A stretch of DNA of 64,000 bases from Sporosarcina ureae (lineage in GTDB: Bacteria; Bacillota; Bacilli; Bacillales_A; Planococcaceae), in contig NZ_CP015207.1 of NCBI RefSeq assembly GCF_002101375.1, forward strand, positions 851,001-915,000, in the 5' to 3' direction. A model generated the notes under the pieces. The model was not told the origin of the DNA and searched no databases. It was given only the letters and a program-made list of their open reading frames with translations. How positions within the stretch are numbered: the stretch's first letter is position 1; every line of letters starts with the position of its first letter. This document shows, one piece after another, positions 27,750-35,326 of the stretch. The translations under genes and the position numbers were made by a program.

Positions 27750-27986
27750 TTACTTGTTGTGACTACGATCGATGCCTGCACCAATTTCCCCAGAAAACCA
27801 TACTTCTAACACTTTGAAGTTTTCTACCTCTTTATTAGGGGAATAGTGAGATAGCATGACACCGCCTGATCCGACTCGGATAGCCGAAGGAAGCGAGGTC
27901 AAATGTGCCATCAGTATTTTATGTGAAAAACCTACTACCGAGGGAGCATCATGATATTCAGACGCTCCAAAGCGGTGATAACTCTT
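27750..27986 (-). pseudogene. Remnant of a luciferase-like (LLM) flavin monooxygenase
   Basis: In the 548-bp gap 27636-28183, minus-strand translation gives SYHRFGASEYHDAPSVVG, then the family blocks IRVGSGGVML and ENFKVLEVWF and a final GAGIDRSHNK stop. These align with residues of roughly 30-110 of LLM-class oxidoreductases. There is no start, and everything after the stop is missing, so only about a quarter of the gene remains. Nothing else was seen in the gap apart from the type III PKS ribosome-binding site. Confidence 0.7.
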
Positions 27987-28183
27987 TTTCTACTCTCATA
28001 GTCTAGGCGATTTTTTGCTGAAGAGCCACTTGAGCATTTTTGACTGATGTACTAGGGGATGGATCTACTATACTTAATTGTATCTTAAAGGCAAGTCCAC
28101 TCCTTCTATTGCATATAGTCTACAAAAAGCTACGACATCATTTACTGCTCGCGCTTGCCATTAATTTTATCGGAGGTAACCCT

Positions 28184-29263
28184 ATGCCAATTATTCAATC
28201 TGTCAGTACCGTTAGACCACCTGTTGATTTGCCACAGGAAGAGGCTATGACATTTGCCCGCTCTTTATTTTCGGATTCATTTAAAGATATTGACCGCTTA
28301 TTGAAAGTGTTCCAAAACGGTGAAATTGATTCACGACAAGTATGTATGCCGTTAGATTGGTATGCGGAGCCACATGATTTTGAAACAAAAAACAACTTAT
28401 ATATTCAGCATGCTTTGGCACTTGGCAAACGGGCAGTGGAGGAATGTCTCTCCAACACAACTACGCTTGAGCGTCCGGTGAATGCTGCTGAAATAGACGC
28501 GATCTTCTTTGTTTCAAGTAGTGGAATCGCCACACCAAGTATCGATGCCCGTCTTATTAATCAATTACCATTTCGACATGATATTAAACGTATCCCCATT
28601 TGGGGCCTTGGTTGCGCAGGTGGTGCTTCGGGCATGAGTCGTGCTTTTGATTACTGTAAAGCCTATCCTGAATCGAATGTTCTCGTTCTCGCTATAGAGC
28701 TTTGCAGCTTAACGTTTCAACGAGATGATGTGTCTAAAAGTAACTTGGTCGGTGTATCGTTATTTTCAGATGGTGTTGCCTGCGCACTTGTTTCTGGAGA
28801 ACGGTCTTCCATTAAAAGTACACGTCCGATGCCGCATATCCGTGCAACGTCTTCACGTTTTATGCCAGATTCAGAGGACGTGATGGGCTGGGACATTAAA
28901 AACGATGGCTTGCATGTCGTATTTTCAAAGAGTATTCCAACCGTCATCAAAAGTTGGTTAGGACCTTTCGTACATCAATTTGTGGAAGATCATAATCTAT
29001 CAATGGAAGATGTACAACATTTCGTTGCCCATCCAGGCGGTAAAAAAGTATTAGACGCCTATCAAAAAGCATTGGATATGGATCAAGAGCAAACTGCAAC
29101 GTCGAAAAAAGTGTTGCAAGATCATGGAAACATGTCGTCTCCTACTGTGCTCTATGTACTTAAGGATTTCATTGAGCAACGGCCTACTGAAGGGGAATAC
29201 GGTTTAATGGCGGCACTTGGCCCAGGCTTCTGTGGAGAACTAATATTGCTGGAGTGGCAGTAA
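28184..29263 (+). CDS. bpsA: Type III polyketide synthase (alkylpyrone synthase)
   Basis: 359 residues of the chalcone/stilbene synthase superfamily. The catalytic triad is visible: Cys in WGLGCAGGASGM, His in FVAHPGGKK, Asn in DHGNMSSPT. B. subtilis BpsA extends fatty acyl-CoA with malonyl-CoA to alkylpyrones. ATG 28184 follows CGGAGGTAACC; upstream in-frame codons from 28040 lack a ribosome-binding site. The methyltransferase gene begins two bases after its stop. Confidence 0.93.
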   Translation: MPIIQSVSTVRPPVDLPQEEAMTFARSLFSDSFKDIDRLLKVFQNGEIDSRQVCMPLDWYAEPHDFETKNNLYIQHALALGKRAVEECLSNTTTLERPVNAAEIDAIFFVSSSGIATPSIDARLINQLPFRHDIKRIPIWGLGCAGGASGMSRAFDYCKAYPESNVLVLAIELCSLTFQRDDVSKSNLVGVSLFSDGVACALVSGERSSIKSTRPMPHIRATSSRFMPDSEDVMGWDIKNDGLHVVFSKSIPTVIKSWLGPFVHQFVEDHNLSMEDVQHFVAHPGGKKVLDAYQKALDMDQEQTATSKKVLQDHGNMSSPTVLYVLKDFIEQRPTEGEYGLMAALGPGFCGELILLEWQ

Positions 29264-29264
29264 G

Positions 29265-29792
29265 ATGGGTAGGCTCTTCCTGTTTGTTTTTATCATCGTC
29301 GTCATGCAACGGTTAGTAGAATTGTTCGTCGCTAATCGTAACGAGAAGTGGATCCGCAGTAAAGGCGCAATAGAAATCGGCGCATCCCATTATAAATGGA
29401 TGGTATTGATGCATACGGCATTTTTCGTTTCCTTGTTAATCGAAGTTCTGGTATTCGATCGTCCTCTATCACCACTCTGGGGCTTGTTACTTGCAGTCTT
29501 CCTATTGATGCAAGTACTACGTGTCTGGTGTCTGTCGTCGTTAGGGAAGTTCTGGAACACTAAAATTCTTATACTACCTGGGGCGGACGTACAGAAAAAA
29601 GGACCTTATCGCTGGATTCGCCATCCGAACTATGTCATTGTAACAACTGAACTGATTGTATTACCTTTACTATTTAGTGCGTACTTTACAGCCGGGCTGT
29701 TTCTATTATTAAACATTTGGATGCTGTCCGTCCGGATCCCCGCTGAAGAACGCGCACTACGAGAACTTACAAATTATAATGAAGTGTTTTGA
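29265..29792 (+). CDS. bpsB: Isoprenylcysteine-carboxyl-methyltransferase-like O-methyltransferase
   Basis: 175 residues, four or five membrane segments. The ICMT signature RWIRHPNYVIVTTELIVLP lies near residues 117-135, with PAEERALRE at the C-terminus. In B. subtilis BpsB (YpbQ) methylates the alkylpyrone made by BpsA; coupling by two bases to the synthase supports the same role. No further downstream gene on this strand. Confidence 0.9.
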   Translation: MGRLFLFVFIIVVMQRLVELFVANRNEKWIRSKGAIEIGASHYKWMVLMHTAFFVSLLIEVLVFDRPLSPLWGLLLAVFLLMQVLRVWCLSSLGKFWNTKILILPGADVQKKGPYRWIRHPNYVIVTTELIVLPLLFSAYFTAGLFLLLNIWMLSVRIPAEERALRELTNYNEVF

Positions 29793-29802
29793 TAAAAAAG
29801 AA

Positions 29803-29947
29803 GAGACTGGAACAGAACTATAAAATAGTCCGCTCCCCTGCGCTCCTGTATCTCAAAAGTTACTTTTATAAATACGTAGTCAAAAAGAAAAATGCATGAA
29901 GGAGAAGAATGACCCTTCATGCATTTTTCGATTTTTGTCCCAGCCTC
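29803..29947. repeat. Dispersed inverted-end repeat, copy A
   Basis: About 145 bp bounded by GAGACTGGAACA and TGTCCCAGCCTC (an imperfect terminal inverted repeat). It contains an internal hairpin AATGCATGAAGG/CCTTCATGCATT with T run. Same sequence family as 38741-38883 and 40856-40990. It fills most of the gap between convergent bpsB and the nuclease gene and likely acts as their terminator. Confidence 0.85.
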
Positions 29948-30068
29948 TTCTTACTTTTTTACTGATTGATTAGCATTTATATACAGGAATACCGCCCTAG
30001 TTACTCGTAAATGGAAAGCGTCCACTAACGATCAACAGTACTATGTCACTTACTTCGTATTTCGATTA

Positions 30069-30809
30069 TTAACAAGCTTGACCATCACTATTGCCGTCTA
30101 GATGTTCTTTATACGCAGGGTGTCCTTTCTTAACGCCCTCCGGATATACTTTACGTAGCTCTGTACAATTCTTGAAATCCTGTGTTTCACCATATACAGG
30201 TATCTTCACAGAATCAGCGGGATATTTCTCACTATCAAAACCTCGGTCTGTTGTATAGTCTTCCAACGTCCAGATGCCTATGCCCGATTTCTTGGCTTGT
30301 TGCTCAGCTTTTTCAAATGCATCCAAATGCCGTGTGTTAGGCGGATACACATAAGCGACTCTCGCTAATCCCTCTTTCAATAACTGCTCTTGCACACTTT
30401 TGCCGTCTATGTATATATACGCTAATAATCTGCCGTATTTATCATATTTTCCGCCTACATCAAATTCGATTTCAAGCTGACCTTTTTGCAGTAGCTCTTG
30501 GTTACGTACCTTAGCTTGCTGTCCGTAAGGCTGTTTACCAAGCCGGGGGTGATTCGTTTCTGGTGTATCAATTAATAAATACCGTACATTTTCTTCTTTA
30601 CCTTCATACATAATCTTGATCGTATCGCCGTCAATTGTTTTGACCAATTCAACAGGAATAAGACCTTGACGACTCGGTTCTTTTTCCTCTTCCACAAGTA
30701 GTTCTGGGAAATATATTGCAACAATCGCAATTCCTAGGGCAATGAAGAGTGAAGTAATCATTTTCTTACGTTTGTTTTGTTTCACTTTTGGTGTCGTTTT
30801 CTTACTCAT
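30069..30809 (-). CDS. Membrane-anchored thermonuclease with excalibur domain
   Basis: 246 residues. Basic N-terminus and one hydrophobic segment (residues about 18-35), then a staphylococcal-nuclease domain with KTIDGDTIKI, LLIDTPE and DKYGRLLAYI (catalytic Arg/Glu/Asp region), and a C-terminal excalibur calcium-binding motif ending DGNSDGQAC with paired cysteines. It is expected outside the cell or tethered to the membrane, degrading DNA and RNA. AAGAGG precedes ATG 30809. Confidence 0.92.
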   Translation of the reverse strand: MSKKTTPKVKQNKRKKMITSLFIALGIAIVAIYFPELLVEEEKEPSRQGLIPVELVKTIDGDTIKIMYEGKEENVRYLLIDTPETNHPRLGKQPYGQQAKVRNQELLQKGQLEIEFDVGGKYDKYGRLLAYIYIDGKSVQEQLLKEGLARVAYVYPPNTRHLDAFEKAEQQAKKSGIGIWTLEDYTTDRGFDSEKYPADSVKIPVYGETQDFKNCTELRKVYPEGVKKGHPAYKEHLDGNSDGQAC

Positions 30810-30822
30810 CAGAACCTCTTTT

Positions 30823-31164
30823 CTATAAGCTAAAACCTAAAAAGGCCAAGCCTATACCTACTATGAACGTTGCAAGTGTATAACTAACAGCATGAAATTT
30901 TCGACCTTCAGTCCAGAACGTCCAAATCTCTTTCATTAACGTAGAATACGTCGTTAAAGCACCCGCCACACCTGTTGCAAAAAACAGTGTCCAACTGAGG
31001 GAAATATTTGAACCTATGATCCAGCCGATGAAGAAGCTCCCAACCGAATTAACAAGCAACGTTCCATATGGCAAACGTTTTCTATTGAGCTTGGCAGACA
31101 CTTCAAAACGCAATAGCGCCCCTATAAATCCGCCACAACCAACTGCTATGAAATGCCAGATCAT
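30823..31164 (-). CDS. crcB: Fluoride channel subunit (CrcB/FluC)
   Basis: 113 residues, four membrane segments. Conserved blocks: GCGGFIGALLRF, GTLLVNSVGSFFIGW (Asn of the pore) and GVAGALTTYSTL (TTYST, usually TTFST). FluC channels form antiparallel dimers; tandem unlike genes, as here, usually make heterodimers. Overlaps the upstream crcB by four bases. Confidence 0.92.
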   Translation of the reverse strand: MIWHFIAVGCGGFIGALLRFEVSAKLNRKRLPYGTLLVNSVGSFFIGWIIGSNISLSWTLFFATGVAGALTTYSTLMKEIWTFWTEGRKFHAVSYTLATFIVGIGLAFLGFSL

Positions 31165-31535
31165 GCCGATAGCCTCCTAGCTAATGAAAAACCAAACGCC
31201 GCCATAGCCAGTCCACCTATTAAACTACTACCCACGTATACAACAGCAAGTACAAAAAGTCCATTACTTAGCAATTCAACCGTTTCTATACTGACTGCTG
31301 AAAACGTCGTAAATGCACCAAGGAATCCCGTAGTAATAACTGTCACTGCTAAAGGGTTAAGCCTTCCTCCGAGACGAGCTCGTTCCACTATATAGCATAG
31401 TAGCAACGTACCGATCATATTCACTAAGAATGTCGCGATAGGAAAAGAACCGCTGACGATCAACAGATGACCGACCAGCAGCCTTGTGCTCGCTCCTAAA
31501 GCTCCAGCTACACTTATGTACAGACGTTCTCTCAT
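31161..31535 (-). CDS. crcB: Fluoride channel subunit (CrcB/FluC), second copy
   Basis: 124 residues, four membrane segments with GALGASTRL, ATFLVNMIGTLL and FLGAFTTFSAVSIE. First gene of the tandem pair, with AAGG ahead of ATG 31535. It begins only 17 bases after the upstream hydrolase gene, leaving no room for a fluoride riboswitch directly in front; none was seen upstream of the hydrolase either. Confidence 0.92.
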   Translation of the reverse strand: MRERLYISVAGALGASTRLLVGHLLIVSGSFPIATFLVNMIGTLLLCYIVERARLGGRLNPLAVTVITTGFLGAFTTFSAVSIETVELLSNGLFVLAVVYVGSSLIGGLAMAAFGFSLARRLSA

Positions 31536-31552
31536 ATGTTCACGACCTTATT

Positions 31553-32350
31553 TCATTCGATAATATATCCGAGTGAATGAAGTACATTATTGATAAATGA
31601 TTGTGTATATAAATAGACCCCTTCTTGCTCAGGCGCTTGGATGACATCGTGGTCAACGTCTTTCCATCGTTTCCATTGCAATTCAGATAAATTTTGTGCG
31701 AATGCCCACTTGCGTGTGTAATCGGTATTGGTGATTTGATCCGCTTCTCCCGTGTGCAGTAATAACGGTACATCTTGGATAATTAAATCTGGTTGCATGA
31801 CAGATCTCATGAGTGTCTGTAATTCACGGTACCAGCCACCTGTCACAATAGATACATACATTGGATCTTCAGCGTATTGCTCTAAGAATTCAGGATTACG
31901 CGATAGAAGTTCAGGTGTAATTTCATGATCCAACGTCATCGATTGAGACCATTTTGTAAACATTTTCGCCCGGATCGGCGGATGATGTTCCAGATGTAGC
32001 CAAGGTGATGTGCAAATGACTCCTGCACATTCGATTCGTTCCATCTGTAATAAACGAAGTAAGAACGTAGCACCCAATCCATGCCCAAATAAAAATACAG
32101 GCAAATTATCATCTAAACCGCTTCGGATCATTTTCTTGATAAATCTTCGGTAATCCTTAAATGCCTCCGCATGCACTTCGACACTTTCTTTGCCGTGACC
32201 AGGTAAATCCCCAGCTACAACATGAAAGCCATCGCTTCGAAATTTCTGTATGAGCCATACATATCTTCTATGATGCTCATAAGCGTTATGTACAAGAACG
32301 ATAACACCTTTTGCCTTACCTTCTGCTTCCCATTTCCACAAAGTTACCAC
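31553..32350 (-). CDS. Alpha/beta hydrolase, monoacylglycerol-lipase-like, nucleophile replaced
   Basis: 265 residues with the YtpA/monoacylglycerol lipase layout: oxyanion region LVHNAYEHHRRY, DLPGHGKS-like block, nucleophile elbow, and C-terminal Asp/His blocks HTGEADQIT and DVDHDVIQ. At the elbow the sequence reads GHGLG, where active members have GHSLG or GHSMG; the codon is GGA. Catalysis by the usual mechanism therefore looks lost, while the fold and other residues persist. Co-directional with the crcB pair 17 bases downstream. Confidence 0.85.
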   Translation of the reverse strand: MVTLWKWEAEGKAKGVIVLVHNAYEHHRRYVWLIQKFRSDGFHVVAGDLPGHGKESVEVHAEAFKDYRRFIKKMIRSGLDDNLPVFLFGHGLGATFLLRLLQMERIECAGVICTSPWLHLEHHPPIRAKMFTKWSQSMTLDHEITPELLSRNPEFLEQYAEDPMYVSIVTGGWYRELQTLMRSVMQPDLIIQDVPLLLHTGEADQITNTDYTRKWAFAQNLSELQWKRWKDVDHDVIQAPEQEGVYLYTQSFINNVLHSLGYIIE

Positions 32351-32457
32351 TCCTTATTTGACTATCTTATTCTATTCATTTCATTCTTATGTTTCACAAA
32401 TACTAAATGTTTGTTACGATAAATTATACATGATTATTTAGAAATGAGGAGATTTGA

Positions 32458-32976
32458 TTGATTTATCCATACGAAGGTAAATTACCAGAGATTGACCCAT
32501 CCGTCTATATTGCGGATTACGTAACGATTTCAGGAGATGTAACTATAGGACCTGAATCGTCTATATGGTTCAATACCGTTATACGTGGGGATGTATCTCC
32601 TACTGTTATAGGACGAAAAGTAAATATACAGGATTTCTGCTGTCTACATCAAAGCCCCAAATATCCATTAATTCTTGAAGATAATGTGACGATCGGTCAC
32701 AAAGTGATGCTCCATAGTTGCACGATTAAAACCGGTGCACTTGTTGGAATGGGTGCGACCGTGCTCGATGGGGCAGAGATTGGAGAAGGTGCATTCATAG
32801 GTGCTGGCAGCTTGGTAACTCCAGGTACGAAGATTCCGCCTAACACATTAGCACTCGGTTCTCCTGCCCGTGTCGTTCGTGATTTAACTGACGAAGATCG
32901 TGCAGACATGACAAGAATCGTTAATGATTATGCACGCAAAGGTCAATTATATAAAGCCTTGCAAGAAGAGAAATAA
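32458..32976 (+). CDS. Gamma carbonic anhydrase family protein
   Basis: 172 residues forming a left-handed beta-helix of hexapeptide repeats (VTISGDVTIGPESSIW onward). Metal-ligand histidines are visible in CLHQSP and IGHKVMLHSC. Similar to YtoA/YrdA/PaaY; carbonic anhydrase or thioesterase-type activity is possible. TTG 32458 follows GAGGAGATTTGA, giving the normal family N-terminus MIYPYEGKLPEID. Confidence 0.9.
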   Translation: MIYPYEGKLPEIDPSVYIADYVTISGDVTIGPESSIWFNTVIRGDVSPTVIGRKVNIQDFCCLHQSPKYPLILEDNVTIGHKVMLHSCTIKTGALVGMGATVLDGAEIGEGAFIGAGSLVTPGTKIPPNTLALGSPARVVRDLTDEDRADMTRIVNDYARKGQLYKALQEEK

Positions 32977-32979
32977 TTG

Positions 32980-33010
32980 AAGCGCCCGTTACTAGCGGGT
33001 GCTTATTTTA
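32980..33010 (+). terminator. Terminator of the carbonic anhydrase gene
   Basis: AAGCGCCCG pairs with CGGGTGCTT (one G-U), followed by ATTTTA. Confidence 0.8.
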
Positions 33011-33157
33011 ATACTCGCTGAATTTTACAGACATTTCGAGTGTTATCGCTAATATATTTTCCTCTTCAATGTATACATGAATTTTACACCCTCCTGCAAA
33101 CATATGAATATCATGCGTCAGCCATTCACCATTAGCAAATATATACTCCACTAACAT
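33008..33157 (-). CDS. Possible 49-residue protein
   Basis: The 378-bp gap 32977-33354 contains this minus-strand frame: MLVEYIFANGEWLTHDIHMF, then AGGCKIHVYIEEENI and a stop. Composition looks protein-like, but the ribosome-binding site is poor and a hairpin (AACATCC/GGATGTT) covers the start. It could be a truncated remnant. Two more hairpins (CTCTATC/GATAGAG near 33243-33266; CATCTACT/AGTAGATG near 33279-33303) and the iron-transporter terminator fill the rest. Confidence 0.3.
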   Translation of the reverse strand: MLVEYIFANGEWLTHDIHMFAGGCKIHVYIEEENILAITLEMSVKFSEY

Positions 33158-33321
33158 CCCATATATAGGATGTTATTTCGTTTGGACTGTTTTTTAAAAA
33201 TAAAAGTTTTACCTTATCTATTATAACCAGTTAAAATTTTTCACTCTATCTATGACTTATGATAGAGCAGAAATGTTTCATCTACTTATAAAATCAGTAG
33301 ATGAAGTTTATTTATATAAAC

Positions 33322-33347
33322 AAAAAAGTAGCCCGAGGGCTACTTTT
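33322..33347 (-). terminator. Terminator of the iron(III)-binding protein gene
   Basis: AAAAGTAGCCC and GGGCTACTTTT surround a GAG loop. Confidence 0.9.
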
Positions 33348-33354
33348 GTTGAAC

Positions 33355-34467
33355 TTATTTCCAGCCTACTTCATTCATCAATTCTACAGCTTTCGGATTA
33401 TACTTACCGTAATCTGCAAAATCCACTTTTTGTGGTGTGAATGTACCCCATTCAGCCATCACTTCTGGTAATTTCGCTTCTTTATTAACCGGGAACTCAA
33501 AGTTTTCGTCCGCAACTAGTTCTTGTGCTTCCACAGTCGTTAAGTACTCAATCAACTTCACTGCATTCTCTTTGTTTTTACTGTGCTTAATCAAGCCAGC
33601 ACCACTAATATTAATATGTGTTCCTGTAGTTTCCTGGTTCGGGAAGAATACGCCGATCTGGTCGAACACTTTCACATCTTCCGCTTCGTCTGAAACAGAC
33701 ATGTGACCTACGTAGTAACTATTCATAATCGCAACATCACCAACACCTGCAACGATCGCACGCGCTTGGTCGCGGTCTCCGCCTTCGGGTTCGCGCGCTA
33801 AGTTATCTACAATACCTTGCGCCCATTCCTTAGCTTTCTCTTCGCCGTCAATTGCGATCAATGATGCCATTAAAGATTGGTTATACAAGCTATCGGATGA
33901 ACGAACAAGTAATTTATTTTTCCATTTGTCTGTTGCAAGGTCCTCATAAGTTGATAATTCTTCAGGCTTCACGCGATCTTTTGAATAGACAATCACACGT
34001 GCACGAGTAGATAATCCAATCCATTGGTTGTCTGTGTCGCGAAGCTCTGCTGGCACTGTTGTATCGATTTCTTTAGATTCAACGGGTTGCAAAAGACCTT
34101 CTTCTTTTGCCGTGTTCAAGATCCCACCATCGACTGTAACGAATAAATCAGCAGGTGTATTTTGTCCTTCACGCTTTAGACGCTCCATTAATTCTGGCGC
34201 TTTCGCTTCAATCACGTTTACTTTAATGCCAGTCTTCTCTGTAAAATCTTCATAAAGAACTGAATCTACGTCATAGTGTCTAGCTGTATAGACATTTACT
34301 TCTCCACCCGTTTTCTCACCTTCAGTTGCATCAGTTGTATCTTCAGCAGCCTCTTCTTTTACTGGTTCGTCTTTTTGTCCCTCTTTATCGGAACTGGAAT
34401 TACATGCGCCTAAAACTGCCGCAAGCATTAATAGGGCGAATGCCCATAAAAACTTCTTCACATTCAT
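33355..34467 (-). CDS. Iron(III) ABC transporter substrate-binding lipoprotein
   Basis: 370 residues. Lipoprotein signal peptide with lipobox LGAC near residue 21, an acidic linker, then an FbpA/FutA-type periplasmic-binding fold (VNVYTARHYDVDS; FVTVDGGIL; IMNSYYVGHM with the paired tyrosine). It captures ferric iron for the adjacent permease and ATPase. Fur box 40 bases upstream. ATG 34467 follows AAGGAG closely; a GTG six bases on is an alternative start. Confidence 0.88.
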   Translation of the reverse strand: MNVKKFLWAFALLMLAAVLGACNSSSDKEGQKDEPVKEEAAEDTTDATEGEKTGGEVNVYTARHYDVDSVLYEDFTEKTGIKVNVIEAKAPELMERLKREGQNTPADLFVTVDGGILNTAKEEGLLQPVESKEIDTTVPAELRDTDNQWIGLSTRARVIVYSKDRVKPEELSTYEDLATDKWKNKLLVRSSDSLYNQSLMASLIAIDGEEKAKEWAQGIVDNLAREPEGGDRDQARAIVAGVGDVAIMNSYYVGHMSVSDEAEDVKVFDQIGVFFPNQETTGTHINISGAGLIKHSKNKENAVKLIEYLTTVEAQELVADENFEFPVNKEAKLPEVMAEWGTFTPQKVDFADYGKYNPKAVELMNEVGWK

Positions 34468-34506
34468 TCTCTCCTTATTTCTCATATACGTTGAATACCT
34501 TCATGC

Positions 34507-34525
34507 GATAATGAGAATCATTTTC
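34507..34525. promoter_or_regulatory. Fur box upstream of the iron-binding protein gene
   Basis: GATAATGAGAATCATTTTC matches the classic 19-bp Fur box at 17 positions (differences at positions 9 and 17). It overlaps a plausible minus-strand -10 (AATGAT) with TTACAA 16 bases upstream, so iron-bound Fur would block transcription. Confidence 0.8.
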
Positions 34526-34590
34526 AGTGCTAAAGAAATTGTAATACAGATCAGAGTATAAGTCTAGTATTCATTTTGCTTTATTTTTGC

Positions 34591-34633
34591 AAAAAAAAGG
34601 AGAGTAGCGGAAACATATCCGATACTCTCCTTT
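34591..34633 (-). terminator. Terminator of the iron transporter ATPase gene
   Basis: GGAGAGTA and TACTCTCC (34599-34606, 34623-34630) with an inner stem and TTTTTTTT downstream on the minus strand. It separates the ATPase from the binding-protein gene. Confidence 0.87.
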
Positions 34634-34639
34634 ACAACG

Positions 34640-35326
34640 TTATACAGGTATTGATTCTTTTTCCGATCCCATATACGTAGCACAATCAATATAAATAGTT
34701 CGATCACAAATCGCGTCCACATCAGCTTGATCATGTGACACAAACAAACATGTGATATTGGCTTTTTGCAAGATATCTCGAACTTCCATTCGAATCAATG
34801 ACTTCAAATTCGTATCCAGATTACTGAACGGCTCATCCATCAACAGAATCGAAGGTGAAGGGGCCAAAGCTCTTGCCAATGCAACACGTTGCTGTTGTCC
34901 GCCGCTAAGTTCATGGGGATAGCGTTTGGCGAACTCTTGCAATTGAACAAGTTCCAACATTTCATCCAAACGTTTCTTTTTCTCAGGGCGCTTCATTTTA
35001 TGTAAGCCAAAGCAAATATTTTCGCTTACTGTTAGATGCGGAAATAATGCATAGTTCTGAAACACCATACCTACACCACGCTTCTCTGCCTCAATATACG
35101 TATTATCTCCTACAATCAATCTGCCATCCAGTTCGATACTGCCTACTGTAGGATCTTCCAAACCTGCAAGCAACCGTAACAAAGTGCTTTTTCCGCTACC
35201 ACTCGCACCTACAATCCCTACGATTTCCCCTCTTTCAATCGTAAATGAAAAGCGATCAATGATAGGCTGCTGTTTTTTTGAATACCGAAATGATAAGTTT
35301 TGAATGTCTACAAACATCGTTCTCAC
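34640..35326 (-). CDS. Iron(III) ABC transporter ATPase
   Basis: 228 residues, a short ABC ATPase: Walker A GASGSGKST (near residue 39), signature LSGGQQQRVALARAL, Walker B ILLMDEPFSNLD, His switch VSHDQADV. It lacks the C-terminal regulatory domain of longer FbpC proteins. Overlaps the permease stop by four bases. Confidence 0.9.
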   Translation of the reverse strand: MRTMFVDIQNLSFRYSKKQQPIIDRFSFTIERGEIVGIVGASGSGKSTLLRLLAGLEDPTVGSIELDGRLIVGDNTYIEAEKRGVGMVFQNYALFPHLTVSENICFGLHKMKRPEKKKRLDEMLELVQLQEFAKRYPHELSGGQQQRVALARALAPSPSILLMDEPFSNLDTNLKSLIRMEVRDILQKANITCLFVSHDQADVDAICDRTIYIDCATYMGSEKESIPV

